Assembly (NCBI RefSeq): GCF_020510585.1
Contig: NZ_CP075190.1
Coordinates: 4,338,001 to 4,402,000, forward strand
From: Ferribacterium limneticum
Lineage (GTDB): Bacteria > Pseudomonadota > Gammaproteobacteria > Burkholderiales > Rhodocyclaceae
DNA length: 64,000 nucleotides
Reading direction: 5' to 3'
The notes under the pieces are model-generated. The model did not search any database. It saw nothing but the letters and a program-made list of their open reading frames with translations, and was not told the origin of the DNA. This document shows positions 31,021-40,548 of the stretch, piece by piece. Both the position numbers and the translations under genes were made by a program. How positions within the stretch are numbered: the stretch's first letter is position 1; every line of letters begins with the position of its first letter.

Positions 31021-32235
31021 TTATTGAATCGGCGCCGCTGAGGCCGTTCTTTTGATGCCGGCCAGGGCAAGCAGACCGATGCCCGACAAAGCGCCGGTGA
31101 GCAGGATGGCGACGCCACCGCCCCAATGTTCAAGAATGAGCGCCAGCAGAAACGGCGCGGCAGCCTGGGCCAGACGCTGACCGATGGCCAGCACGCCCTG
31201 CCGGACGCCGTAGCCGCTGGCGCCGAACAGGGCCAGCGGCAGGGTGCCCTTGGCGATGGTGATCAGGCCGTTGCCGGCACCGTGCAGAAGGGCAAAGACG
31301 GCCGGCGCCCAGGACATCCCGCCGGCGATCAGCAGGACCAGGCCGCCTACCGGATGCAAGCTGACGGCCACCCGCGCCGTACTCAGCGGATGAACCCGCA
31401 GGCGCTTGCTGGCGACAAACTCGATGGCCCGCGCCGCCACCTGGGCCGGCCCGACCAGCGCCGAGGCGGCAATCGCCAGGCCGGCGGCGACGCCCAGCGC
31501 CTGCAACAGGCCGGGCAGATGCGCCGCCATGGCCGAGGTGACAAACGACGTCGCCGTGCCAAAAACAGCCACCAGGACAAATGCCCGTCGGCTGCCCGCA
31601 ATGTCGTCCGGGTGCGCCGTCGCAGACGCCAGTTCGGCCGACGGCAAGAGGCTGGTCGCCGGCGACAGCGTCAGCCAGTTGAGCGGCAGGGCAATCAGCA
31701 GATGCGCCGCAGCCCACATCAGACAGGCCGTCGGCCAGTCGCTGGCGGCGACCACGGCCGAGGTCAGCGGCCAGCCTATGGTGCTGGCGAAGCCGGCAAG
31801 CAGGGTAATCCCGGTAATCGACTGCCGGGCCTGCATGCCATGCTGCCGGACGAGCGCGGCAAACGCCGCATCGTAGAGGCCGAGCGCCATGCCAGCGCCG
31901 ATCACGGCCCACGCCGCAAACAGCATGACCACACTGGACGCCGAAGCAAGCAGGAGCAGGCCGGCGACAAACGCGACATTGGAAAAGCACAGCACCCCGC
32001 GCCCGCCATGCCGATCAATGCTGCGCCCGATAACCGGCCCGAGTGCCGCCATGACCAGCAAGCCGAACGAATACGCCGCAAATACCGTGGAGGTCGAAAC
32101 GCCAAGAGTGTGCGCGACAGGCTGGCTGATCACCGCCGGCAAATAAGCCGATGAAGCCCAGGCGATGGTCTGCGCCGTTCCCAACGCAATTATCTGGAAA
32201 CCGGACGCACCGCTCGCCACTCCGCCTTCAGCCAT
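31021..32235 (-). CDS. MFS transporter
   Basis: 404 residues with about 12 hydrophobic helices. The loop between helices 2 and 3 has GPVIGRSIDRHGGRGVL, the major facilitator signature. The first helix is LGTAQTIAWASSAYLPAVI. No substrate-specific feature is visible; the nearest general type is the uncharacterised drug or organic-anion MFS proteins. Flanked on both sides by dispersed repeat copies R6 and R7. Confidence 0.85.
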   Translation of the reverse strand: MAEGGVASGASGFQIIALGTAQTIAWASSAYLPAVISQPVAHTLGVSTSTVFAAYSFGLLVMAALGPVIGRSIDRHGGRGVLCFSNVAFVAGLLLLASASSVVMLFAAWAVIGAGMALGLYDAAFAALVRQHGMQARQSITGITLLAGFASTIGWPLTSAVVAASDWPTACLMWAAAHLLIALPLNWLTLSPATSLLPSAELASATAHPDDIAGSRRAFVLVAVFGTATSFVTSAMAAHLPGLLQALGVAAGLAIAASALVGPAQVAARAIEFVASKRLRVHPLSTARVAVSLHPVGGLVLLIAGGMSWAPAVFALLHGAGNGLITIAKGTLPLALFGASGYGVRQGVLAIGQRLAQAAAPFLLALILEHWGGGVAILLTGALSGIGLLALAGIKRTASAAPIQ

Positions 32236-32282
32236 CGTCTTTACCTATGCCCTGGATGGCCCATTGTGCAACAGCGAGCGAC

Positions 32283-32320
32283 TTCCACGGTCAACCGGGG
32301 AAAATGCCCAAAATTGAAAT
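32283..32320 (+). repeat. Dispersed repeat copy R7
   Basis: TTCCACGGTCAACCGG, GGAAAAT spacer, GCCCAAAATTGAAAT. It lies between the MFS and the CorC-like genes, about 20 bases after the CorC-like stop. Confidence 0.85.
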
Positions 32321-32341
32321 GGGTCGCTCACTGGAGTCCGT

Positions 32342-33649
32342 TCAGGATGGATTGTCCGTCTTCGGAATAATCCGAATGAGCACGATCCGCGGTCCGATCA
32401 TCTTCTTCACCACGGCGTCAAACTGGGGAAAGGAGATGCGTTGTCCTTCTTCCGGCAGGGCGCCCAATTGCTGCAGGATGAGACCGCCAACCGAATCAAC
32501 GCCGGCTTCGTCGATATCGATGCCCAACGTCCGCTCGAGCGTGAAGATGGGCAGACTGCCCTTGCCGATCAGCGAGCCATCATCGAGCCTAGACCACTCG
32601 TTGTGGGTCTGGCGGAATTCGTCGCGAATCTCGCCGACCAAGGCACCGAGCAGGTTGTCGAGCGTGATGAAGCCGATCGGATGGCCGTCGTTGTAGGCGA
32701 CCACGGCAAAATGCGGCGCCCCCTTGCGAAAGCGGCGAAACAGCTCGGTCGCCGAAAGACTCGGCGAAACGACGACGACCGGCCGTACCAGTTTGTCCAG
32801 CGTGTTGAGGTCCGGATCCTTACGCAGGGCGATGAAGATGTCTTTCAGATGGACTACGCCCTTGGCGTGACCATCCTCGGCCAGATAGGGATAGCGGCTG
32901 AAACGATGCTGCACGATCCGCTCGAGGCTGACCTCGATGTCGTCCGTTTCCGACAGCGGCACGGCTTCGCTGAACGGCCGCATCAGGTCGGCGACCTCGA
33001 GGTCGCGAAAATCGAGCGCCTGGGCCAGGACCCGCCACTCGTCGCCGGTGAAATCGGCATTGGCCCGTGACGAGCGGAGAATGACCTTGAGCTCTTCCGC
33101 CGAGTAGTGGGTGTCGTGACCGGTATTCACATCCAGATTGACCTTGCGCAGAACCCAGTTGGCACTGTGATTCAACACCCAGATGGCCGGATACATCGCC
33201 CAGTAGAAGGCGTACAACCCGGGCGCCGTCCACAGCCCGACCTTCTCGGTGACGCGGATGGCCATCGATTTGGGGGCCAGTTCGCCGACCACGATGTGCA
33301 AGTAGGAAATGATGAAGAAAGCGACGGCAAAGGCGATGCCATGTACCAGTTCCTCACCGACCACGCCGAAGGTGCTGAGCAGCGGGCGCAGCAGATCGGC
33401 AAAGGCCGGCTCGCCGATCCAGCCCAGGCCGAGCGAGGCGAGGGTGATGCCGAGCTGGCAGGCCGACAGGTAGGCTTCCAGATCCTGATGGACCCTGGCC
33501 AGAATGCGACCACGCCAGCCGTATTTCTTGGCAATCGCCTTGACCCGGCTCTGGCGCAGTTTTACCAGGCCGAACTCGGCGGCAACAAAAAAGCCGTTCA
33601 AAACGACGAGAACAAGCGCCAGCAGGACCAGCAAGAAACTACTACCCAT
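32342..33649 (-). CDS. CNNM/CorC-family (hemolysin-like) protein
   Basis: 435 residues. The N-terminal DUF21 membrane domain begins FLLVLLALVLVVLNGFFVAA and includes LGITLASLGLGWIGEPAF. A CBS pair follows (about residues 210-330: VADLMRPFSEAVPL, FSRYPYLAEDG, DPDLNTLDKLVRP), then a C-terminal CorC_HlyC domain (GVDSVGGLILQQLGALPEEG). Such proteins are linked to Mg2+/Co2+ efflux or resistance. It is divergent from the ferredoxin gene across a 177-base gap that holds a parS-like site. Confidence 0.9.
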   Translation of the reverse strand: MGSSFLLVLLALVLVVLNGFFVAAEFGLVKLRQSRVKAIAKKYGWRGRILARVHQDLEAYLSACQLGITLASLGLGWIGEPAFADLLRPLLSTFGVVGEELVHGIAFAVAFFIISYLHIVVGELAPKSMAIRVTEKVGLWTAPGLYAFYWAMYPAIWVLNHSANWVLRKVNLDVNTGHDTHYSAEELKVILRSSRANADFTGDEWRVLAQALDFRDLEVADLMRPFSEAVPLSETDDIEVSLERIVQHRFSRYPYLAEDGHAKGVVHLKDIFIALRKDPDLNTLDKLVRPVVVVSPSLSATELFRRFRKGAPHFAVVAYNDGHPIGFITLDNLLGALVGEIRDEFRQTHNEWSRLDDGSLIGKGSLPIFTLERTLGIDIDEAGVDSVGGLILQQLGALPEEGQRISFPQFDAVVKKMIGPRIVLIRIIPKTDNPS

Positions 33650-33773
33650 ATGCCGGGCACCTCGTGCCCCGCTCCTTCAAGTGAATTGGATGAATCGGAT
33701 ACTACTCCAGCGCTCCGCGCCAATCCGGTCCGGTGTACTTGTGTTGTGGCTCGCCCATTGCAGAGAAGACCAC

Positions 33774-33787
33774 GTTCCACGTGAAAC
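33774..33787. other. parS-like site 1
   Basis: GTTCCACGTGAAAC matches the ParB-binding consensus GTTnCACGTGAAAC at every fixed position. The flanks are CAC before and CGCC after, the same as at the second site. It lies in the divergent gap between the CorC-like and ferredoxin genes, just before a TATAAT at 33797-33802. Confidence 0.6.
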
Positions 33788-33796
33788 CGCCTCGCC

Positions 33797-33826
33797 TATA
33801 ATGCGGGTCTGCACAGGAGACCCCGC
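33797..33826 (+). promoter_or_regulatory. Possible promoter and leader hairpin of ferredoxin gene
   Basis: TATAAT at 33797-33802; any -35 (TTCCAC, 33775-33780, spacer 16) is weak and overlaps the parS-like site. The short leader can fold GCGGGTCT against AGACCCCGC with the ribosome binding site AGGAG in the loop and stem. Confidence 0.4.
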
Positions 33827-34135
33827 ATGAGCTACTTCAAACACCACGTTTTTTTCTGTTGCAACCAGCGCGCAGCCGGCGAAGCCTGCTGCAACGCCCG
33901 CGGTGCGACGGAAATGCAGACCTACGCCAAGGACCGCATTGCCCAGCTCAAGATGAAAGGCGAGGGCAAGGTGCGCATCAACAAGGCCGGCTGCATGGAC
34001 CGCTGCGATCAAGGCCCGGTCATGGTCGTCTACCCGGAAGCCGTCTGGTATACCTATATTGACAAGGAAGACGTCGAAGAAATCATCCAGGAACACCTGA
34101 TCAACGGCCGTGTCGTCGAGCGCCTGAAGATATGA
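33827..34135 (+). CDS. Thioredoxin-like [2Fe-2S] ferredoxin
   Basis: 102 residues. Four cysteines in the order CCNQRAAGEACC and, later, AGCMDRCDQGP are arranged as in thioredoxin-like 2Fe-2S ferredoxins. The C-terminus (VWYTYIDKEDVEEIIQEHL) is also typical. It is a small cytoplasmic electron carrier; the partner is not known. Stop overlaps the start of the next gene (ATGA). Confidence 0.88.
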   Translation: MSYFKHHVFFCCNQRAAGEACCNARGATEMQTYAKDRIAQLKMKGEGKVRINKAGCMDRCDQGPVMVVYPEAVWYTYIDKEDVEEIIQEHLINGRVVERLKI

Positions 34136-34770
34136 GAGCCCCCGAAGAGAAAATCCTGATCGACGGCCCGGTCGGCAAGATCGAGGTCATCATGGAACGT
34201 CCGGACGCCCCCAGGGGCATCGCGCTGATCGCCCACCCGCACCCGATGGGCGGCGGCGCCAACACCAACAAGGTCGCCTACACGCTGGCCCGCACTTTCG
34301 TCAGCCTTGGCTACGCTGCCTTCCGCCCGAATTTCCGCGGCGTTGGTGGCACGGAGGGCGTCCATGATGAAGGCCATGGCGAAGTTGACGACCTGCTCGC
34401 CGTCATCGAAGACGCCAAGTGCCGCTGCGGCAACCTGCCCATCGCGCTGGCCGGTTTCTCGTTTGGTGCCTATTGCCAGACCCGCGTCGCCAAGCGCCTC
34501 GTCGACGCCGGCCACCCGGCCCAGCGCCTCGTGCTGGTCGGCACCGCCGCCGGCCACGTCGAAGGCAGCCGCCAATACGACACCGAAGCCGTGCCGCACG
34601 ACACCATCGTCATCCACGGTTCCGACGACACGCTGGTGCCGCCGGCCAACGTCTATGCCTGGGCCTTGCCGCTCGACCTGCCGGTCGTCGTCGTACCCGG
34701 CGCCGATCACTTCTTCCACCGTCGCCTGCACCTCATCCGCGACATCGTGACGCGCGCATGGCGGCACTAG
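34132..34770 (+). CDS. Alpha/beta hydrolase (small, COG2945-like)
   Basis: 212 residues. [27 protein letters not shown], the nucleophile-region [11 protein letters not shown] (Ser in GFSFG), and [10 protein letters not shown] with final DHFFHRRL make up the family pattern. It is coupled to the ferredoxin gene upstream and overlaps the ABC ATPase gene downstream by 13 bases, so the three form an operon. Confidence 0.85.
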   Translation: MRAPEEKILIDGPVGKIEVIMERPDAPRGIALIAHPHPMGGGANTNKVAYTLARTFVSLGYAAFRPNFRGVGGTEGVHDEGHGEVDDLLAVIEDAKCRCGNLPIALAGFSFGAYCQTRVAKRLVDAGHPAQRLVLVGTAAGHVEGSRQYDTEAVPHDTIVIHGSDDTLVPPANVYAWALPLDLPVVVVPGADHFFHRRLHLIRDIVTRAWRH

Positions 34771-35675
34771 AAGCCAGCAATCTGCGCAAGACCTACGGCG
34801 ACAGCGAAGTCGTCGCCGGTCTGTCGTTCGCCGTCGAACCCGGCACCTGCTTCGGCCTGCTCGGCCCGAACGGCGCCGGCAAGACGACAACGCTGCGCCT
34901 CTGCCTCGGGCTGACCGGGCCGGACAGCGGCGACATCATGCTCAACGGCCACGTCATTCCCGACGACGCCCAGGCGGCGAGGGCGCGCATCGGCGTCGTG
35001 CCGCAATTCGACAACCTCGACCCGGATTTCACCTGCGCCGAAAACCTGCTCGTCTTCGGCCGCTACTTCGGGCTCAAGGACGCCGCCATGCGCGCCAAGA
35101 TCCCGCAGCTGCTCGATTTTGCCGGTCTGTCGAGCAAGGCCGGGGCCCGCTTGTCGACGCTGTCCGGCGGCATGAAGCGCCGGCTGACGCTGGCCCGGGC
35201 GATGGTCAACGACCCCGACATCATCTTCCTCGACGAGCCGACCACCGGCCTAGACCCGCAGGCCCGCCACCTGATCTGGGAACGCCTCAAGCAACTCAAG
35301 TCGGCCGGCAAGACGCTGATTTTGACCACGCATTTCATGGACGAAGCCGAACGCCTGTGCGACACGCTGATCGTCATCGACCACGGCCGCAAGATCGCCG
35401 AAGGCAGCCCGCGCCAACTGATCGCCGAACAGATCGAACCGCAAGTCGTCGAGGTTTTTGACGAATCCCACGGTCAACTGGAAAATTTCGTCAAAAACCA
35501 AAAGCATCTCGCCGAGCGCGTCGAAACCAGCGGCGAAACCGCCTTCTTCTATTGCCGCGACCCGCGCGAACTGCTGGCCCGGCTAGCCGACGCCGACGGC
35601 CTGCGCTACGTGCACCGCGCCTCCAACCTCGAAGACGTTTTCATCAAGCTGACCGGCCGCGAACTGCGCGACTGA
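34758..35675 (+). CDS. ABC transporter ATP-binding protein, NodI/CcmA type
   Basis: 305 residues from ATG 34758, the normal NodI length. Walker [10 protein letters not shown], signature [16 protein letters not shown], Walker [14 protein letters not shown] and switch histidine [11 protein letters not shown] are intact. The NodI-type C-terminal extension ends [20 protein letters not shown]. Its expected partner permease (NodJ type) is not adjacent but lies about 9.5 kb downstream at 45180. A decayed repeat copy (R8) is read in frame as [11 protein letters not shown] from residue 237. Confidence 0.88.
   Translation: MAALEASNLRKTYGDSEVVAGLSFAVEPGTCFGLLGPNGAGKTTTLRLCLGLTGPDSGDIMLNGHVIPDDAQAARARIGVVPQFDNLDPDFTCAENLLVFGRYFGLKDAAMRAKIPQLLDFAGLSSKAGARLSTLSGGMKRRLTLARAMVNDPDIIFLDEPTTGLDPQARHLIWERLKQLKSAGKTLILTTHFMDEAERLCDTLIVIDHGRKIAEGSPRQLIAEQIEPQVVEVFDESHGQLENFVKNQKHLAERVETSGETAFFYCRDPRELLARLADADGLRYVHRASNLEDVFIKLTGRELRD
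35466..35499 (+). repeat. Dispersed repeat copy R8 (decayed), inside NodI-like gene
   Basis: CCCACGGTCAACTGG has one change in the core; AAAATTTCGTCAAAAACC keeps only part of the second half. It lies in the variable C-terminal extension. Confidence 0.55.
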
Positions 35676-35831
35676 ACTCGGCGCAAAAAGCCGGTCAGCC
35701 AGCAAACCAGCCCGGAAACGGCACCAACCCAGGCCCTTGGCATTCGCCGCCCGAGATGCCAAGCTCATGTTTCTCCTGGACATTTTCCAAAATCTGCTAG
35801 AATGATCTATTGGATCAGTTTGGAAATCGCA

Positions 35832-36446
35832 ATGCGTTGGTTGATCGTCGCGGCAGTGCTCGCATTCTCGGCAGTGGAAGTGGGTGCCTCGGAACAAGTT
35901 TCCGACGAGGCAGCTTCCGTCGTCGACATGTCCGTAGCCGCCCAAGGCGTCACCATCTCGGCCATTCCGATGCCGCCGCGCGCCATCAAGGAGCTGACGC
36001 TCGAAGAATCGGACCGCTTGCGCGCCGCCAAAAAGTCACGCATCGAGGCGCGCCTCGCCAAGAAAAAAGCAGCGACCGTCCTCATGCTGAGCCGCACCGA
36101 GCGCCGCCAGGTAGCGCTGCTGAGCGCCAGCATGCACGCCGGCGAGCCACAGATTTTCACCTACGACCCGAACGACAACTATCAGGGCGGCCTCGACGAA
36201 CTCGACCTGCACCGTTCGTTCAATCGCCCCAAAGTCGTCGACGAATCGGCCAGCGACGAAGCTGATCGTGATGAAGTGCCCGGCCACATTCGGCTCCGCC
36301 TCATGGTGGCGCGACTCAAGGCGGTCGAAGCCCACGCCCTGAGCCAAGTGCCGGATACCGACGAAGCACTTCCCGATTCAGTCCTGCTTCGCCTCAAGGA
36401 AGCCCGCCTGAAAGCCGTTGAAGCGCATCAACGCAAGTTCGGCTGA
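35832..36446 (+). CDS. Secreted hypothetical protein with C-terminal repeats
   Basis: 204 residues from ATG 35832, which gives a signal peptide (MRWLIVAAVLAFSAVEVGAS); ATG 35802 overlaps a TAGAAT and is less likely. The middle is basic and helical (DRLRAAKKSRIEARLAKKKA). The C-terminus has two copies of a short unit ending ARLKAVEAH, with LRLMV before the first and LRLKE before the second. No family is recognised. Confidence 0.6.
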   Translation: MRWLIVAAVLAFSAVEVGASEQVSDEAASVVDMSVAAQGVTISAIPMPPRAIKELTLEESDRLRAAKKSRIEARLAKKKAATVLMLSRTERRQVALLSASMHAGEPQIFTYDPNDNYQGGLDELDLHRSFNRPKVVDESASDEADRDEVPGHIRLRLMVARLKAVEAHALSQVPDTDEALPDSVLLRLKEARLKAVEAHQRKFG

Positions 36447-36455
36447 ACCTCGTTT

Positions 36456-37223
36456 TCAGCCGAGCAGGGCGTCGACCACAGCAGTAAAATCATCGTAAAT
36501 CGCCGCCGGACGGATCTCCGGATGCGCATCGTCGCCGGCCCGGAATTTCCCGGTCCGCACCAGAATCCCCGGAATACCCGCCGCCTGGGCACCGCCGATG
36601 TCATCGCTCAGGTCGTCACCGATCAACACCGCCTGAGCCGGCGCGATACCCAGCTCAGCCAGCGCCGCATTGAAGAAAGCCGGTGCCGGCTTGCCGGTAA
36701 TTTCAGCCGTGATCCCGGCCGAATACTCCAGCCCGGCGACGAAGGCGCCCATGTCCAGCGACAGCCCGTCGGGCTCCATGAAATAGCGATTACGCGCCAT
36801 CGCCATGAGCGGCAGGCCTTCCATAAGCAGGCGGAAAGCATGATTGAGGATCGGGTAAGTGAAATGCGTGCCCATATCGCCGAGTACGACAACATTGGGC
36901 TCGGGATCGTTTTCCCCCATTTCGGCAGCGATATCGGGATGTATCAGCCACAGCGGGCGCAAACCCCGGCTACGGACCAGCGTTCGCGCCGCCAGCGCCG
37001 CCGTCTGTATCTCGCTGGCGGCCAGCGTGAAACCCATGCGCTGCAACTTGGCGAAGAGAATGGTGCTCGGCGTCCGCGTCGTATTGGTCAGGAAACGCAA
37101 GGGCAGGCCCGATGCCCGCAACCGATCAAGCGCCCGCACCGCCCCCGGCAAGGCGTCATCCCCGGTGTGGAGCACGCCGGCCAGATCGATCAATACCGCT
37201 TTCGGTGAAATTGTCGGCGCCAT
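36456..37223 (-). CDS. HAD-family hydrolase (LHPP/HDHD2-like)
   Basis: 255 residues from ATG 37223 (GGAG upstream). HAD motif I is AVLIDLAGVLHTG, where the second aspartate is replaced by glycine-valine context as in the LHPP/HDHD2 group. Motif II LRFLTNTTRTP, the cap, and motif IV AVLIGDDLSDDIGGAQAAG complete the fold. It is expected to be a phosphatase of unknown substrate. Its stop overlaps an 8-bp hairpin shared with the convergent gene. Confidence 0.82.
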   Translation of the reverse strand: MAPTISPKAVLIDLAGVLHTGDDALPGAVRALDRLRASGLPLRFLTNTTRTPSTILFAKLQRMGFTLAASEIQTAALAARTLVRSRGLRPLWLIHPDIAAEMGENDPEPNVVVLGDMGTHFTYPILNHAFRLLMEGLPLMAMARNRYFMEPDGLSLDMGAFVAGLEYSAGITAEITGKPAPAFFNAALAELGIAPAQAVLIGDDLSDDIGGAQAAGIPGILVRTGKFRAGDDAHPEIRPAAIYDDFTAVVDALLG

Positions 37224-37311
37224 CTCCGCCACCTCTGAAAAGTTTTGACAGTGTTCGATTATCATTTTTGGCTAAAGTTTTGTCATTGGCTTAGCGGGCT
37301 AAAATAATCGG

Positions 37312-38718
37312 ATGACAACACCTCCCGCTCCCGCCGAACAGCTTTTTTATGAAGCCCTCCGGGACATGGAGCAGGGCGATTTCGTGGCGGCGGAAAACGG
37401 TTTTCGCCAAGCCTTGCAGTTGGCACCGGCGCTGTCAGAAGCGCACGCCAATCTCGGTTATCTGCTCGACAGTCAGGGCCGCAACCAGGAAGCCGAGGCT
37501 TGCTACCGTCAGGCCCTGGCACTGGCCCCGATGCAGCTGCAAACCTACATCAACCTGGGTGCCCTGCTCGAATCGCAGCAGCGCTTTGCTGAAGCCGAGG
37601 TGGCCTACCAGAGTGCGTTGGCCATCGACCCCGAATCGCCCGCCGCCTGGTCCAATCTCGGCGTGTTGATGACCTGCATGAAACGCGAAGCGGAAGCCGA
37701 GCCCTGTTTCCGCAAGGCGCTGGAACTGGCACCCGACTATCAAAAAGCCTCCTTCAACCTCGCCCACCTGCTGTTGCGCCAGGGGCGCTACGAAGAAGGC
37801 TGGCGCCACATGGAATCCCGCGATTGGTACGCGCAGATCGCGAAAAACCTCGGCATGCCGCGCTGGCAAGGTGAATCGCTGGCGGGGAAAGCCATCCTGA
37901 TCGGGCTCGAGGCCGGTCACGGCGACATGATCCAGTTCTGCCGCTACGGCAATCGGCTCAAGGAGTTGGGCGCCCGGCGCGTCTCCGTCCTTTGCCACCC
38001 GCCGCTCAAAAGCCTGTTCCAGCATCTGGCCGGCATTGACGAGGCGATTGCCGTCGGCGAACCCGATCCCGGCATCGCCTGGGATTTCTGGACACCGCCC
38101 TTAAGCCAGCCGTATTACCTGGGCACGCGCCTCGACACCATCCCGGCCGAACTGCCCTACCTGCAGGTGGCGCCGGACAAGGTCGCCAATTGGCAAGCTG
38201 TCATGGGCGACAGCGGCGACGCTCTGCGCGTCGGACTGGTCTGGAAGGGCAATCCGCGCTTCGAGAATGACGCCTATCGTTCACTGCGCTCGCTGCATGA
38301 TCTGGCGCCGCTCGGCGAGGTGGCGGGCATTCGCTATTTCAGCCTGCAGAAGGGCGCTGGCGAGGACGAAACGGCCAGCGCCGTCGCGCCTTTTTCTATC
38401 ACCCCGCTCGGCGCCGATATCGCCGATTTTTCCGACACGGCGGCGGTCATGATGAATCTCGATCTGGTCATCGCCGTCGACACCGCGGCGGCCCATCTGG
38501 CCGGCGCCCTCGGTCGACGCTGCTGGGTTCTGCTGCCCGATTACAAGACCGACTGGCGCTGGCTCGCCGAGCGCAGCGATTCGCCGTGGTACCCCGGGGT
38601 CATGCGGCTGTTCCGGCAGGACGCCACCGGCACCTGGGGGCCGGTCATCGCCCAGCTTAAAGATGCGCTGGCTGATCTGGTGGAGCGACGCGGCCAAGCA
38701 ATCGCCAGCGTGCCGTGA
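37312..38718 (+). CDS. TPR-repeat protein with GT9-like glycosyltransferase domain
   Basis: 468 residues. The N-terminal part (residues about 5-165) holds four to five TPR units (EAHANLGYLLDSQGRNQEAE, QTYINLGALLESQQRFAEAE). The C-terminal part has LRVGLVWKGNPRFENDAYRS, YFSLQKGAGEDE and LDLVIAVDTAAAHLAGALG, a pattern of GT-B heptosyltransferase-like enzymes. Cytoplasmic protein glycosylation is a possibility; target unknown. TTGTCA and AATAAT lie close before the ATG with 17-base spacing, too close for a normal leader. Confidence 0.8.
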   Translation: MTTPPAPAEQLFYEALRDMEQGDFVAAENGFRQALQLAPALSEAHANLGYLLDSQGRNQEAEACYRQALALAPMQLQTYINLGALLESQQRFAEAEVAYQSALAIDPESPAAWSNLGVLMTCMKREAEAEPCFRKALELAPDYQKASFNLAHLLLRQGRYEEGWRHMESRDWYAQIAKNLGMPRWQGESLAGKAILIGLEAGHGDMIQFCRYGNRLKELGARRVSVLCHPPLKSLFQHLAGIDEAIAVGEPDPGIAWDFWTPPLSQPYYLGTRLDTIPAELPYLQVAPDKVANWQAVMGDSGDALRVGLVWKGNPRFENDAYRSLRSLHDLAPLGEVAGIRYFSLQKGAGEDETASAVAPFSITPLGADIADFSDTAAVMMNLDLVIAVDTAAAHLAGALGRRCWVLLPDYKTDWRWLAERSDSPWYPGVMRLFRQDATGTWGPVIAQLKDALADLVERRGQAIASVP

Positions 38719-38721
38719 TTG

Positions 38722-40290
38722 TTAACCGGAGCTGGCGCCGTGCCGGTCCTGCCGCTGGGCGAGCGGCCTGGCCAACCGCGGCACCGGCTTTTCCCGGTCC
38801 TTCAACAAACCTTGCAGGCAGGCCGGATTGGCGCGGGCACCGCTAGCCTGATAGTCGGCAAGCAAGGTCCGGCAGACGCTTTCCTTTTCCATTCCGATCA
38901 CGCCGGTCAGATAGTCGAACAGGCTGTCGACCAGTTTTTCCGGTGTCAGGCGGCTGGTCTGGCCGGTGCTTTGCCATAGCCAGTCGGCAAAGGCGAGGAA
39001 GGCATTGAAGGGCGAGGGGCCGGCAAGCAGGAGAGACAGGGTTTGGGGGAAACGGCCGGAATTAGCGACCAGGTCCCAGTAGCGGGCGAGGCGAGTGAAA
39101 CGCTCGACAGTCCGGGCGTCGACGACCGAGGTTTGGCGCACGGTGTAGGGCGGTTCGGCGGCGTAGATCATGCCGTGGACGACGCTATGGCGGGCGATCG
39201 GCGTGCCGCGCAGGCGTTTGAGGACGCCGAGCTGGATTTCGTGCGGGTGCAGCGCATACAGGCGGTCGAAACCGGCGGCAAAGCTGGCCAGCGTTTCGCC
39301 GGGCAGGCCGAAAATGAGGTCGGTGTGCAGGTGAGCGTGGCTGTGATTGACCAGCCAGGCCAAGTTTTCGCAAGTTTTGGCGTTGTCCTGCCGACGTGAA
39401 ATGGCCTGCTGGACATCCGGGTTGAAGGTCTGGATACCGACTTCGAACTGCAGCACGCCGGGCGGGAAGCGGGCGATCATTTCCTTGAGCCGTTCCGGCA
39501 GATGATCCGGAATCACCTCGAAATGCAGGAAGAGATCCGGCGTCAGACGGTCGAGGAAAAATTGCAGGATGGTCAGCGAGCTGTCGATCTTGAGATTGAA
39601 GGTGCGATCGACGAACTTGAAATTGCGCGCCCCGCGCTCATGGAGCGTTTCCAGCGCGGCAAGAAAGCGTTCCGCCTCAAAGGCCCAAGCGGTCTTGTCG
39701 AGCGAACTGAGACAGAACTCGCATTTGAACGGGCAGCCGCGCGAGGCTTCGACGTAGAGCAGGCGATGGGCCAGGTCGTCAGCACTGAACTCGGCGTAGG
39801 GCAGGGCGATGTCGGCCAGCGCCGGCTGCTCGCCGGGGATCACTTTCATTAGCGGCTGCGGCCCATGGAGGAGGGCGCGGCACAGTTTCGGAAAACTCAC
39901 GTCACCCCAGCCGGTGATCAGGTGGTCGGCGAGCCGGACGATTTCCTGCTCCTCCCATTCATAGCTGACTTCCGGGCCACCGAGGACGATTTTCAGGTCC
40001 GGCCGGGCCTGTCTTAGGCGGCGGACGACCTCGGTCGTCGCCACCACGTTCCAGATGTACACGCCGAAGCCGATGATCTGCGGTCGGCCAGCGACCGGCG
40101 GGCCCAACTCGGCGAGCAGGGCCGCGACGATTTCCTGCACCGGCCGGGCGATGGTGAATTCGCGCAGTACCGTCCGTTCGCGCAGCCCGGCGCCGCCGTG
40201 CCGGTCCATGTTGGCGAGCAGGTAGCGCAGGCCGAGCGAGGCGTGGATGTATTTGGCGTTGAGGGTGCTGAGGATGATGGCGGACGGCAT
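38722..40290 (-). CDS. B12-binding-domain radical SAM protein, DUF4080 type
   Basis: 522 residues. An N-terminal B12-binding-like Rossmann domain (STLNAKYIHASLGLRYL, GFGVYIWN) is followed by the radical SAM cluster motif RGCPFKCEFC (Cx3Cx2C) and ELS-like segments (DLIFGLPGETL). The C-terminal extension resembles DUF4080. The reaction is unknown. The gene converges on the TPR gene, leaving a 3-base gap. Confidence 0.85.
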   Translation of the reverse strand: MPSAIILSTLNAKYIHASLGLRYLLANMDRHGGAGLRERTVLREFTIARPVQEIVAALLAELGPPVAGRPQIIGFGVYIWNVVATTEVVRRLRQARPDLKIVLGGPEVSYEWEEQEIVRLADHLITGWGDVSFPKLCRALLHGPQPLMKVIPGEQPALADIALPYAEFSADDLAHRLLYVEASRGCPFKCEFCLSSLDKTAWAFEAERFLAALETLHERGARNFKFVDRTFNLKIDSSLTILQFFLDRLTPDLFLHFEVIPDHLPERLKEMIARFPPGVLQFEVGIQTFNPDVQQAISRRQDNAKTCENLAWLVNHSHAHLHTDLIFGLPGETLASFAAGFDRLYALHPHEIQLGVLKRLRGTPIARHSVVHGMIYAAEPPYTVRQTSVVDARTVERFTRLARYWDLVANSGRFPQTLSLLLAGPSPFNAFLAFADWLWQSTGQTSRLTPEKLVDSLFDYLTGVIGMEKESVCRTLLADYQASGARANPACLQGLLKDREKPVPRLARPLAQRQDRHGASSG

Positions 40291-40349
40291 TTCGCCATTT
40301 TGACAGCTTCAAGGCCACGGTGCGCCACGCCGGATGGCGTTTTGCCGAG

Positions 40350-40387
40350 TTCCACGGTCAACCGGAAAAAAGACCAAAAATCGAAAT
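40350..40387 (+). repeat. Dispersed repeat copy R9
   Basis: TTCCACGGTCAACCGG, six A, GACCAAAAATCGAAAT. It lies in the divergent gap between the radical SAM gene and the octaheme cytochrome operon, about 50 bases upstream of the FNR-like site. Confidence 0.87.
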
Positions 40388-40438
40388 GTTGCAGCCAGCC
40401 CGCACGATCCGTCGACGTCCCGAAAAACCGGCCAAACA

Positions 40439-40479
40439 TTGACAAATGTCAATATTCGAAAATAAGCGAAGACTAATCT
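40439..40479 (+). promoter_or_regulatory. FNR/DNR-type site and -10 of the octaheme cytochrome operon
   Basis: TTGACAAATGTCAA (40439-40452) is a perfect dyad of the CRP/FNR type (TTGAC-N4-GTCAA). TAATCT (40474-40479) is placed so that the site would be centred near -41 from a start at about 40486, the class II activator position. This predicts induction in low oxygen or by nitrogen oxides. Confidence 0.65.
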
Positions 40480-40548
40480 TTTCCCAGAACTGTGGCTCCG
40501 GCGGGGCCGCCACAGATCAGCGTCTCATCGCTCTTTAGAGGGGAAATC

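Noticed and set aside
36440..36462. Hairpin CGGCTGAA/TTCAGCCG as a terminator
   Set aside because: It overlaps both stop codons but has no T-run on either strand; listed only as a weak structure.
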